The notes beneath the pieces are model-generated. The model was not told the origin of the DNA and searched no databases. It saw only the letters and a program-made list of their open reading frames with translations. The position numbers and the translations under genes were made by a program. Below are positions 10,038-17,365 of a DNA stretch of 64,000 nucleotides, in pieces. Source of the stretch: Gemmatimonadaceae bacterium (lineage in GTDB: Bacteria > Gemmatimonadota > Gemmatimonadetes > Gemmatimonadales > Gemmatimonadaceae); the NCBI GenBank assembly GCA_020852815.1, contig JADZAN010000010.1, positions 124,001-188,000 of the forward strand, given 5' to 3'. Position 1 is the first letter of the stretch. Each line of letters opens with the position of its first letter.

Positions 10038-10714
10038 CCGCCACCGCGCACGCTCCTGGCGAGTCGACGACGGCGCCGGCCGTCACGGCACTCGAACGCC
10101 CGCTCATGACCGACTTCATGCGCGGGGTCCTCAAGGAGAATCCCGTCGTCGTGCAGATGCTCGGCATGTGCCCGACCATGGCCGTGACCAACAACGTGGC
10201 GAACGCCTTTGCCATGGGAATGGCGACGCTCTTCGTCCTCGTGGGCTCGGAGTTCTTCGTCTCGCTGCTCAAGAAGTGGTTCCCCAACGAAGTGCGCATC
10301 GCGTCGTACATCCTGATCATCGCGACCTTCGTCACCCTGGCGGAACTTCTCCTGCAGGCACTCGTCCCCGACATTCACAAGGCGCTCGGCCCCTTCATCG
10401 CGCTCATCGTGGCTAACTGCCTGCTGCTGGGACGACAGGAGGCGTTCGCGGCCAAGGAGCCCGTCGGCCGCTCGGTCCTCGATGCCCTCGGGATGGGACT
10501 CGGCTTCACCATCTCCCTCACGACGCTGGGGTCGATTCGCGAGATTCTCGGCAACGGGTCGTGGCTGAGCTTCCGCGTGCTGCCGGCGAGCTATGAGCCG
10601 TGGACCTTCATGGTCCTCCCGCCGGGGGGCTTCTTCACCCTCGGGTTGCTGCTGCTGGGAATCACCGTCGTGAAGGACTGGCGCGACAAGCGCGCCGTCG
10701 CCGTGAGGGCATGA
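10034..10714 (+). CDS. rnfE: Rnf complex membrane subunit RnfE
   Basis: RnfE is an integral membrane subunit that, with RnfA, forms the core of the ion channel and holds an intramembrane 2Fe-2S centre. The 226-residue protein has the family motif around ENPVVVQMLGMCPTMAVTN (residues about 35-53), including the conserved cysteine, and about six hydrophobic segments. A 25-residue Ala/Thr-rich extension precedes the conserved start at MTDFMRGVLKENP. It overlaps rnfG and rnfA by four bases each. Confidence 0.94.
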   Translation: MTATAHAPGESTTAPAVTALERPLMTDFMRGVLKENPVVVQMLGMCPTMAVTNNVANAFAMGMATLFVLVGSEFFVSLLKKWFPNEVRIASYILIIATFVTLAELLLQALVPDIHKALGPFIALIVANCLLLGRQEAFAAKEPVGRSVLDALGMGLGFTISLTTLGSIREILGNGSWLSFRVLPASYEPWTFMVLPPGGFFTLGLLLLGITVVKDWRDKRAVAVRA

Positions 10715-11289
10715 TGGGCAACGTTGCCTGGATCATCGTCTCGTCGCTGCTGGTGAACAACTTCACCCTGGTCATGTTCCTGGGGCTGTGTTCGTTCTTT
10801 GGCGTGACCAAGCAGATCGAGACCGCGTTCAAGCTCGGGCTGGCCAACACCTTCGTCCTGCTGATGACTGCGCTCTCGGCGTGGTTCCTCAACAAGTATG
10901 TGCTGGGGCCGGCGCCGTACCTTCGCACCATCGCCTTCATCGTCGTCATCGCGTCGGCGGTGCAGATCGTCGAGATGGCGGTCAAGAAGCACTATCCGCT
11001 CCTCTTCCGGCAGTTGGGGATCTACCTCCCGCTCATCACCACCAACTGCGCAATCCTTGGGCTGGCCATCTTCCAGACCAATCGCGGCTACAACCTCATC
11101 GAGGGGCTGGCCTTCGCGATCGGGGCCGGACTGGGGTTGACGCTGGCGCTGACGCTTCTCGCCTCCATCCGCATGCGCACCGAGCTGACCGAGGTGCCGC
11201 AGGTGGCGCGCCCCATGGCCATCGTCCTGTTCATCGCCAGTTGCCTGTCCATGGCCTTCATGGGCTTTGCCGGACTGGGGACCATATGA
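10711..11289 (+). CDS. rnfA: Rnf complex membrane subunit RnfA
   Basis: RnfA is an integral membrane subunit paired with RnfE and homologous to NqrE. The 192-residue protein shows six hydrophobic segments. It has the conserved NNFTLVMFLGLCSFFGV stretch near the N-terminus and the LITTNCAILGLA stretch in the middle, each with the cysteine expected to ligate the shared 2Fe-2S centre. Two ATGs are adjacent (10711 and 10714). The first overlaps the rnfE stop and is used here. The stop overlaps the following small gene. Confidence 0.95.
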   Translation: MMGNVAWIIVSSLLVNNFTLVMFLGLCSFFGVTKQIETAFKLGLANTFVLLMTALSAWFLNKYVLGPAPYLRTIAFIVVIASAVQIVEMAVKKHYPLLFRQLGIYLPLITTNCAILGLAIFQTNRGYNLIEGLAFAIGAGLGLTLALTLLASIRMRTELTEVPQVARPMAIVLFIASCLSMAFMGFAGLGTI

Positions 11290-11438
11290 TGTCTGCCGTT
11301 TACGGGATCGTTGCCTGCGCGATCCTCTTCGTCGTGTTTGGGCTCGTGCGCCCGCGGACCGAGTGCACCCAGGGCGGCTGCGGGGCGTGTGCAGGCGCGT
11401 GTCACCGTTCGGACCCTGCAGGAGATCACTTGTCATGA
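11286..11438 (+). CDS. NqrM-like small cysteine-rich membrane protein
   Basis: This 50-residue gene lies between rnfA and apbE and overlaps both by four bases. The protein is one membrane helix (about residues 6-21) followed by a short tail with the cysteine cluster CTQGGCGACAGAC and then a hydrophilic end. NqrM, needed to mature the intramembrane iron centre of the Na+-NQR, has the same layout of one helix plus a Cys-rich tail and lies next to apbE in nqr operons. By analogy this protein may supply iron to the RnfA/RnfE centre. The function is inferred from layout and position. A second in-frame ATG at 11289 is an alternative start. Confidence 0.75.
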   Translation: MMSAVYGIVACAILFVVFGLVRPRTECTQGGCGACAGACHRSDPAGDHLS

Positions 11439-12427
11439 CCGAGTCAACCCGAAGCGGCAGGCCGTCCCGTCGCGACTTCCTCGTCCTTGGCGTCGGTGCC
11501 TTCGTCGTCGCGTCGATCCCGCTGGCCCACCGGCATCGCCGGCAACTGGTGCGGCGCCAGCTCCCCATGATGGGGACCATCGCCGACATCACGCTCCTGC
11601 ACGACGACGTGGCGCAGGGCGAGCAGGCGCTGGACGCGGCGTTCGCCGAGCTGGCGAGCGTGGAGCGCACCATGTCGCGCTTCCGCGACGACTCCGACGT
11701 GGGGCGGGCCAACCGGTTCGCCGCCCAACGTGCGGTGACGATCTCGCCGGCGACGTTTGCGGTCATCGAATCGGCGATCCGGTGGGCGCAGGCAAGCGAT
11801 GGTGCCTTCGATCCGGCCATCGGGCGCGTCTCGGAGCTGTGGGACGTGCAGCACCGCCACGAGCCACCGCCCGACGCATCGGTGCGGCAGCTGGCGGCAC
11901 GCCATTTCTACCGTCACGTGCAACTCGGTCACGAGGCGGGACACCCCGTGGTGCGCTTCAGCGATCCCGATCTCCACCTCGACCTCGGGGCGATTGCCAA
12001 GGGATACGCCGTGGACCGGGCTGGTGACGCGCTGCGCCGCGCCGGCATTCGCCAGGCGCTGGTGAACGTGGGTGGCGAGGTGGTGGCGATCGGGAATGGA
12101 CCGGATGGCGGGAAGTGGCGCGTCGGCATCCAAAGCCCCGATGATGCACGCCAACTGATCGGGACGCTCGAGGTGTCCGACGAAGCCGTGGCGACGTCGG
12201 GGGACTACGAGCAGTTCTTCCGGTATCGCGGCGTTCGGTACCATCACCTCATGGATCCCGACACCGCGGCCCCGCGCCGCACGTCGGAGCACAGCGTGAC
12301 GGTAGTGGCCGCGACGTGCATGGACGCCGACGCGGCGACGACGGCGGTGTTCGGAATGTCCCGCGAACGTGCGCAGGCGGTGCTCCAGGCCCGCACGCGT
12401 GGCGCTCGCGTGGTGTCGTGGGTGTAG
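11435..12427 (+). CDS. apbE: FAD:protein FMN transferase ApbE
   Basis: ApbE moves FMN from FAD onto threonines of partner proteins, here most likely RnfD and RnfG. The 330-residue protein begins with a twin-arginine type signal (SRRDFLVLG, residues about 11-19) and a hydrophobic stretch, so the enzyme should act outside the cytoplasmic membrane. Family features seen are the MGTIADI region after the signal, SRFRDDSDV, the DLGAIAKGYAVDRA stretch (around residue 190), the Gly-rich VNVGGEVVAIG region, and the C-terminal SVTVVAATCMDADAATTAVF block. The start overlaps the small Cys-rich gene by four bases. It ends the tightly overlapping part of the operon. Confidence 0.95.
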   Translation: MTESTRSGRPSRRDFLVLGVGAFVVASIPLAHRHRRQLVRRQLPMMGTIADITLLHDDVAQGEQALDAAFAELASVERTMSRFRDDSDVGRANRFAAQRAVTISPATFAVIESAIRWAQASDGAFDPAIGRVSELWDVQHRHEPPPDASVRQLAARHFYRHVQLGHEAGHPVVRFSDPDLHLDLGAIAKGYAVDRAGDALRRAGIRQALVNVGGEVVAIGNGPDGGKWRVGIQSPDDARQLIGTLEVSDEAVATSGDYEQFFRYRGVRYHHLMDPDTAAPRRTSEHSVTVVAATCMDADAATTAVFGMSRERAQAVLQARTRGARVVSWV

Positions 12428-12503
12428 TCGTGCCGTAGGCGACGCCCCGCGCGCACACGGTCGCGCGAGGCGGAATCCCAGCGAGTTAGTCGCGGAGGCG
12501 CCA

Positions 12504-12842
12504 ATGAAGCAGTCGCAGATGTTCTGTCAGGGGTGCGACCGGCATGTGCACGTGCTGGTCACCGACGAATCGCACGAGGACGCGCAGGCCAACGTGCACG
12601 ATCCGGAACTGGTCTGCCTCGAGATTGGCGACTGGTGCAGCGGGACGATGTGCCCCCTGGGGGCGGCGGCGCCGAGCGCGATGGTCACCCGCCTGATCAA
12701 CAGCGGATTGCCGCTCGACAACCTCCGCACCGTCCTGGGGCATTGCGACGCCTGCGGGCTGGACGTCGACCTGGCCCTCTATGGGAAGGGGATGTGCGCC
12801 TGCACCGTTTGCGGCACCGCGCAGGCCAGGCCCGGCGCCTGA
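12504..12842 (+). CDS. Small cysteine-rich (zinc-ribbon-like) protein of unknown function
   Basis: The 112-residue protein starts at the ATG at 12504, seven bases after GGAGG-like sequence (CGGAGGCG). It has about ten cysteines, arranged as CQGC near the N-terminus, a CLEIGDWCSGTMC stretch in the middle, and CDAC plus CACTVC at the end. This suggests one or two structural zinc or iron-sulfur sites. There is no signal peptide. It lies 76 bases after apbE on the same strand and could be read with the Rnf operon. I do not recognise the family. Confidence 0.7.
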   Translation: MKQSQMFCQGCDRHVHVLVTDESHEDAQANVHDPELVCLEIGDWCSGTMCPLGAAAPSAMVTRLINSGLPLDNLRTVLGHCDACGLDVDLALYGKGMCACTVCGTAQARPGA

Positions 12843-12850
12843 CGTCTCGT

Positions 12851-12871
12851 GCCAGGCGCCTGCCGCCTGGC
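12851..12871. terminator. Hairpin between convergent genes
   Basis: GCCAGGCG (12851-12858) and CGCCTGGC (12864-12871) form a perfect 8-bp stem with a five-base loop. It sits in the 31-base gap between two genes that face each other, so it may terminate both. No T-tract follows on either strand. Confidence 0.5.
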
Positions 12872-12873
12872 GC

Positions 12874-13458
12874 CTAACGCGGCAGGTACTGGGCGGGAAT
12901 CTCGTTCCCTGGGCGCTCGGCGTCCCAGAAGATCGAGACCACCCACCAGCGATTGCCGTCCTTGAGGAGCTGGATGGAGTTGATCCCGCGGGCAAACGGC
13001 TTCTCGCCCGGGTCGGCCGTGCGGCGCGACTCGTAGGTCGAGAAGGCGTGCATGATGTTGCCGTACGTCTCGGTCTTCCGCGCGATCTCACGCTCGAAGA
13101 AGCCGTTCTTCTCCAGCCCCGCCCCGGCAATCGCCGCGTAGTCATCGGCGCTCCACACCGACACCGAGGCCCCGCCCGACGGGTGCTGGCGCGTCGGGAT
13201 GAGGCGCGCGTTGAGCACGAAGAGCGAACGAAAGCGGTCCCAGTCGCGCTTCGCGCCCGCGGGCCCGGAAATCACGTCATAGAGCGCCTTGAGAATTGCA
13301 TCCGGCGACGACACGTCGGCGGGGTTGGCCGCGGGGCGGGGGAGCGAGTCGATCGAGAGCCGGCGTGGCGCGGCGCCCTGCCCGCTGGCGACCGATGGCG
13401 CGGCGAGACACATCGACAGGGCGATGGCGGAGGCGACGAGAAGGCGTGAAGGCGTCAT
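12874..13458 (-). CDS. Secreted NTF2-like (SnoaL/DUF4440-type) protein
   Basis: The 194-residue protein has a clear signal peptide (hydrophobic stretch at residues 5-25 ending near ASGQG). A small domain follows in which helices precede a WVVSIFWDAERPG strand near the end. That pattern resembles NTF2-like proteins used as scaffolds or small enzymes. The family call is by overall pattern only and the function is unknown. The gene starts at ATG 13458 and ends at a TAG inside a GCCTAAC motif. It is monocistronic, facing the Rnf operon. Confidence 0.7.
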   Translation of the reverse strand: MTPSRLLVASAIALSMCLAAPSVASGQGAAPRRLSIDSLPRPAANPADVSSPDAILKALYDVISGPAGAKRDWDRFRSLFVLNARLIPTRQHPSGGASVSVWSADDYAAIAGAGLEKNGFFEREIARKTETYGNIMHAFSTYESRRTADPGEKPFARGINSIQLLKDGNRWWVVSIFWDAERPGNEIPAQYLPR

Positions 13459-13844
13459 GGCTCGTGACTGGGTGGACGGTCTGGTTGCGCGCGGCGCTGG
13501 GAGAGTACCCGATCGCCTCGCGCGGCACCATGCGTGGGGGACGACACGACCACCCGGCGTGACGCGTACACCGCGCCCCTGTGGCGATCCTGCCGCACTC
13601 GTGCGTCGCGCCGCAACGCCGAATCCGCGCGCGCCTCCTCCGCGCCCCCTCGCGGCGCTGGCGCCACATCAGCATGAGCCCGGTAACCCATTGCTTCGGG
13701 CACGCTTACCGAATTCCGGTCATTCTGCCCGCCCCCCCCGTCGCGCCCCGGCGACGACTGCGGGGCATCGGCACCATTCCCGCACTCCAGCCCGGCAACG
13801 GCTCTCTGTGAGCCAGGTCACATTTCACCGGGTGCAGCGCTGTC
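13459..13844. other. Divergent intergenic region of 386 bases
   Basis: This gap separates two divergent genes. I see no credible coding sequence. The only clear element is the CRP-like palindrome at 13807-13822. The rest is G+C-rich with no convincing -35/-10 pair. Confidence 0.5.
13807..13822. promoter_or_regulatory. CRP/FNR-family operator-like palindrome
   Basis: TGTGA-GCCAGG-TCACA is a perfect match to the TGTGA-N6-TCACA half-site arrangement bound by CRP-type regulators, and TTT follows it. It lies 22 bases upstream of the ATG at 13845. At that distance a bound protein would more likely block than activate transcription, unless the true start is further downstream. The regulator is not in this window. 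Confidence 0.5.
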
Positions 13845-14240
13845 ATGCAGGGTCGCCGTCTTCGCCACATTGCCTCGCTCGTCGCCGTGGTCGTATGCGC
13901 TGCCGGCTGTCGTTACGAGCCCGAAGGGGCGGCACCGCTCGAGGTCCCGTCAGTCTATCGGCAGTGGTGGGCCGAAGTGGAGGAGTGCGCGCAGCGGAAG
14001 GCCACGATGGACCGCGTGCGCTTCTGGGTGCTCAAGGGCGACAAGTTCCCCTGTCCCAACGGCCCGTGTATCGGGCGCTGGAACTCGCCGCACGACGTGT
14101 ACATCGCCGAGACGTGGGTGAACGACGCCGCGCTCGTGAAGCACGAGATGCTGCACGACCTCCTCGGCACCGGCGACCACCCGCCGGCGATCTTCGGCGA
14201 GAAGGCGTGCAATGTCGCCTGGATGACGCGCGAGTCGTGA
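13845..14240 (+). CDS. Small lipoprotein with an HExxH metal-site motif
   Basis: The 131-residue protein has a short basic start, a hydrophobic stretch and a lipobox ending at the cysteine of VCAAGC, so it should be a lipoprotein. Its C-terminal half contains HEMLH followed by a GTGDH sequence, an HExxH-xxxGxxDH layout like that of small zinc metalloproteases. Four further cysteines (in EECAQ, FPCPNGPC and KACNV) may form disulfides. The fold may be only a metal-binding remnant, and peptidase activity is not shown. It is a single gene, facing the long minus-strand gene. Confidence 0.7.
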   Translation: MQGRRLRHIASLVAVVVCAAGCRYEPEGAAPLEVPSVYRQWWAEVEECAQRKATMDRVRFWVLKGDKFPCPNGPCIGRWNSPHDVYIAETWVNDAALVKHEMLHDLLGTGDHPPAIFGEKACNVAWMTRES

Positions 14241-14244
14241 TCGT

Positions 14245-14264
14245 GCCCGCCTGCCGCGGGCGGG
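14245..14264. terminator. Hairpin between convergent genes
   Basis: GCCCGC (14245-14250) can pair with GCGGGC (14256-14261) over a five-base loop, and an alternative pairing of CCCGCC with GGCGGG (14259-14264) is also possible. It lies in the 55-base gap between two facing genes. There is no T-run. Confidence 0.4.
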
Positions 14265-14295
14265 TTGCGCCTCGCGTGCGCGCCGCGCATGCAGC

Positions 14296-17247
14296 TCACG
14301 GCCGATAGGTGACGCTCACGTACGGGCGGATCTTCTCCTTGTAGGGTTCATCCATCGAGTAGCCGATGCCGGCGCGGAGCCTCGTCCCCGGCAAACGCGC
14401 GAAGCCGATGCCGGGCACGTCCACCGAGCGCTCGGCGCCGAGGACGCGCTGGTAGCGCGTGAGCTTGTCGCCAGCCGCAATCCAGAGCGCATACGGTTCC
14501 AGGCCGAGCAGGCGTGTGGAGAGGCGTCCGATGCCCACCTTGCGTCCGGACGAGTAGCCCACGGGGACCGAGGGGACCGAGATGCGCTGCGAGAGGAACG
14601 CCTGGTCGAAGAAGGGGAGGTAGCTCCCACCGACGGCAAACTGCTCGAAGGCGCGCCCGAACTCACCGGGACCGGCGGTCGTCGTCGTCCCCACCGACCC
14701 CTCGGCGCGGATGCCGACCGACGAGGTCCCGATGGCCAGCGCGCCTGACGAGTAGCCGCGCGTCCACGAGTCGCCGCCGGTTCCGCCTTGCGCCATCTGT
14801 GCAAAGACCTGCGGGGAGACGGTGAGTCCGCGGAAGGTCCAGGTGAGGCGCGCGCGCAAGTCGGCGAAGCCCATCACCCGCCCCGCGCCGTCGAGTTGGT
14901 TGCCGTTGACCTGTGCCACGCTCCCCCCCGCGCGCAGCGCGAAGCCCCACGCCCCGCCATCGCGCGCCACGCGCGCCGCGAGGCCTAACCCGGTAAAGCG
15001 GGAGTCGATGTTGAGCGAGGCAAAGCTCCCCGCCGCCTGCTCGGAGGGGGCGTGCTCCGTGTACCATCCGCTGGTCTCGAGCTGGACCGGCGACAGGCGC
15101 AACGCCGTGGCGATCGATCCGCCGCGCCATGCGCCGCGCTGTCCGTAGCCGCCTTGCGCCACCACGCTGAGGCGCCCCACGGGATCGATGTTGGCGATCA
15201 TCAGCGACGCCATGTCGCCATCGGGCCCAAAGGAGCCGCCGGGGAGGATGCGCCAGTGCCGCGGCCCCGTGCCGTAATCGGCGGGGCCGCGTACCTGCTG
15301 CGGCGCGAAGGTCGCGCCGCGTCCCGTGGGGGCGGGGGGGGCGGCGGGAAAGAGGCGCGGCTCCAGCGCCACCACGCCTCCCTCGAGCGTGCCTAACGCC
15401 TTGGCGATCGACAGGCGCCGCACGTCGTACCCCTTGGCGTGGAGCGCGAGGAACCAGACGCTGCCGTCGGGGGCGGCGTCGGGGGCGGCCACCGCACCCG
15501 TGACGCGCGTCAGCGGGCGCGGCACCGCCGTCTCCGGGTCGAGCAGTTCGAGGTTCGCGACGCCACCTCGCTCGCTCACGACAACAAGCTTTCCCTCTTT
15601 TGTCCACGACGGGGCGTAGCGATTGGCGCCGTCACCCGGGTCGACGGGCGCCGCGCTCCCGGTCGCCGCGTTGACGACGAAGGTCCACCAGCGCCCGTCG
15701 CGCTGCACGCTCGCGGCCAGTCGCGTTCCATCGGGCGACCAACGCGGGCGATGCCACACGACGAACGGCGAACCGGCCACCAGCGTGGTGATGCGGCCAT
15801 TGGCCAGATTGACGCGCACCAGGTCGCACACGCCGGCCGAGCAGCGCACCGCGGCCGCGCTCCGGCCGTCGGGGGCGGGGTCGGCGGAGCGGATGCCGGC
15901 GCCGTGCGTCACGCGCCGCACGCCGCCGCGCCGTACGTTCCAGATGAACAGGTCGGGGCGGAAGGCGCCGTCGCCTAACGGTTCATCGCGGCTCACGAGC
16001 AGGCGATCGCCGTCGGCGAACCAGCGCGGGTTGTCGTGCCCGCGCCCGGCCACGGCGAAGAGCGTCTTCTGCGCCCGCTTGGGCGCCGGAAACGAGTCGA
16101 ACGGCGCCACGTCCTGCGGGTCACGCGCCAGCATGCGCCGGCGCGCGCGCACCACGTTCGAGTCCAGCCCCTCGTCGCGCGACGACCAGACCACCACGCG
16201 CGACGGCTTGTTTGGCGTGCGCAGCACCACCGCCACGCGCGACCCATCCCGCGACAGCGCCGGCTCACCCGTCCCCCACGTGAGTTTCTGCACCAGGTCT
16301 CCCTGCACCAGCCCCTCGCCTTGCAACTGACGGCGCGACTCGAGCGCCTTCTCCATCACCTCCGTGTAGAAGGCCCCGTACAGGTCGTCCGGATCCGCGC
16401 CATACACGCCGCGGAATGCCTCGGCGAAGCTGCGACGCTCGCGCGCGCTCATGCGGCGCCACAGGTGGTTGAGGCTCTCGTCCCCCTTGCGCGCGACCAA
16501 CCACTCCAGAAAGGCGCTCCCCACCAGGTATCGCATGGCCCCGCCCAGGTAGGGTTCGGCATCGTTCAGCTGTCCGTAGGTAGGGAGCCGCCCCTCGAGC
16601 GCCCACTCCCGCAGGACCGCCGCGCGCCCCACCGAGTTGGGGCGTCCGCTCGCGGTCAGTTTCCCCTCGATGTACGTCGCGTACCCCTCGATGACCCACG
16701 CCGGACTCTTGCGCGCCACCGGACCCAGACGCGTCGGGGCAAAGCGCCACAGCCATCGCTCGCCTCCGCTGCGCGTCGGGATCGTGAGGTGCGCAATGTG
16801 CCCGTACTCGTGCACCGCGAGGATTTCCCCCCAGCCGCGGTGCGGCCCGAACGTCAGCGACGGCGCCGGGGGCGTGGGCCAGAGGAAGATCACCGGCCCC
16901 TCCAGCAGCGGGACGGCGAACCCGTTCGAGACATTCGAGGGATCCTCGACCATTACCGTGACACGCGCCGTGGGAGCGTTCCCCACGAGGGCGTTCACCG
17001 ACGACGCGACCGACTCCATTCGCTCGGCGACCGGACGAACCCACACCCGCATCTCTGCGGGATAGTGCAGTCGAAAGTGCGCCGTCTCGATCGTCTCCCA
17101 CTTCCGCTCGGGACGCGTGAGGTACTGCGCCTGTGCGAGCGAGACCGGGCGAAAGGCGAGCAGCGCCGCGAGCAGCGTCGGCACGACGAGGGAGAGCGCG
17201 CGGCGGTCGCGCCGCACGCGTGAGGACATCGTGAAGCTGGCAGGCAT
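14296..17247 (-). CDS. Secreted gluzincin / beta-propeller / barrel-like protein
   Basis: The protein is about 983 residues. A signal peptide (basic start, hydrophobic core ending near LAQAQ) is followed by a peptidase-MA-like gluzincin domain with HEYGHIAHL and, downstream, EGYATYIEG, which supplies the third zinc ligand. A region of repeated PD40/TolB-like propeller blades follows (for example RWSPDGTRL and RWFADGDRL), and the last 300 residues alternate like an outer-membrane barrel, ending in VTYRP. It probably sits in the outer membrane or periplasm. The substrate is unknown. Starts at GTG 17271, ATG 17247 and ATG 17229 are possible. None has a good ribosome-binding site, and 17229 gives the most standard signal peptide. 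Three GCCTAAC motifs lie inside. Confidence 0.8.
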   Translation of the reverse strand: MPASFTMSSRVRRDRRALSLVVPTLLAALLAFRPVSLAQAQYLTRPERKWETIETAHFRLHYPAEMRVWVRPVAERMESVASSVNALVGNAPTARVTVMVEDPSNVSNGFAVPLLEGPVIFLWPTPPAPSLTFGPHRGWGEILAVHEYGHIAHLTIPTRSGGERWLWRFAPTRLGPVARKSPAWVIEGYATYIEGKLTASGRPNSVGRAAVLREWALEGRLPTYGQLNDAEPYLGGAMRYLVGSAFLEWLVARKGDESLNHLWRRMSARERRSFAEAFRGVYGADPDDLYGAFYTEVMEKALESRRQLQGEGLVQGDLVQKLTWGTGEPALSRDGSRVAVVLRTPNKPSRVVVWSSRDEGLDSNVVRARRRMLARDPQDVAPFDSFPAPKRAQKTLFAVAGRGHDNPRWFADGDRLLVSRDEPLGDGAFRPDLFIWNVRRGGVRRVTHGAGIRSADPAPDGRSAAAVRCSAGVCDLVRVNLANGRITTLVAGSPFVVWHRPRWSPDGTRLAASVQRDGRWWTFVVNAATGSAAPVDPGDGANRYAPSWTKEGKLVVVSERGGVANLELLDPETAVPRPLTRVTGAVAAPDAAPDGSVWFLALHAKGYDVRRLSIAKALGTLEGGVVALEPRLFPAAPPAPTGRGATFAPQQVRGPADYGTGPRHWRILPGGSFGPDGDMASLMIANIDPVGRLSVVAQGGYGQRGAWRGGSIATALRLSPVQLETSGWYTEHAPSEQAAGSFASLNIDSRFTGLGLAARVARDGGAWGFALRAGGSVAQVNGNQLDGAGRVMGFADLRARLTWTFRGLTVSPQVFAQMAQGGTGGDSWTRGYSSGALAIGTSSVGIRAEGSVGTTTTAGPGEFGRAFEQFAVGGSYLPFFDQAFLSQRISVPSVPVGYSSGRKVGIGRLSTRLLGLEPYALWIAAGDKLTRYQRVLGAERSVDVPGIGFARLPGTRLRAGIGYSMDEPYKEKIRPYVSVTYRP

Positions 17248-17365
17248 GGGAGATGGACGTACGTGGAGCACGCAGGGGAGAGGAGCGGGACGAACTTACA
17301 CGGTCTGGCAGCGGCCTCGGCTCGGCGTGGCACACACGGATTGTGTGAGCAGGGTCGCGGAGCGA

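Noticed and set aside
1-12427. Na+-NQR instead of Rnf
   Set aside because: RnfB and RnfC are present, and there is no NqrA or NqrF. The shared subunits (D, G, E, A) alone would have been ambiguous.
17333-17347. CACAC-GGATT-GTGTG inverted repeat before htpX's end
   Set aside because: The stem is only five base pairs with no extension and no T-run. It is too weak to call an operator or terminator.
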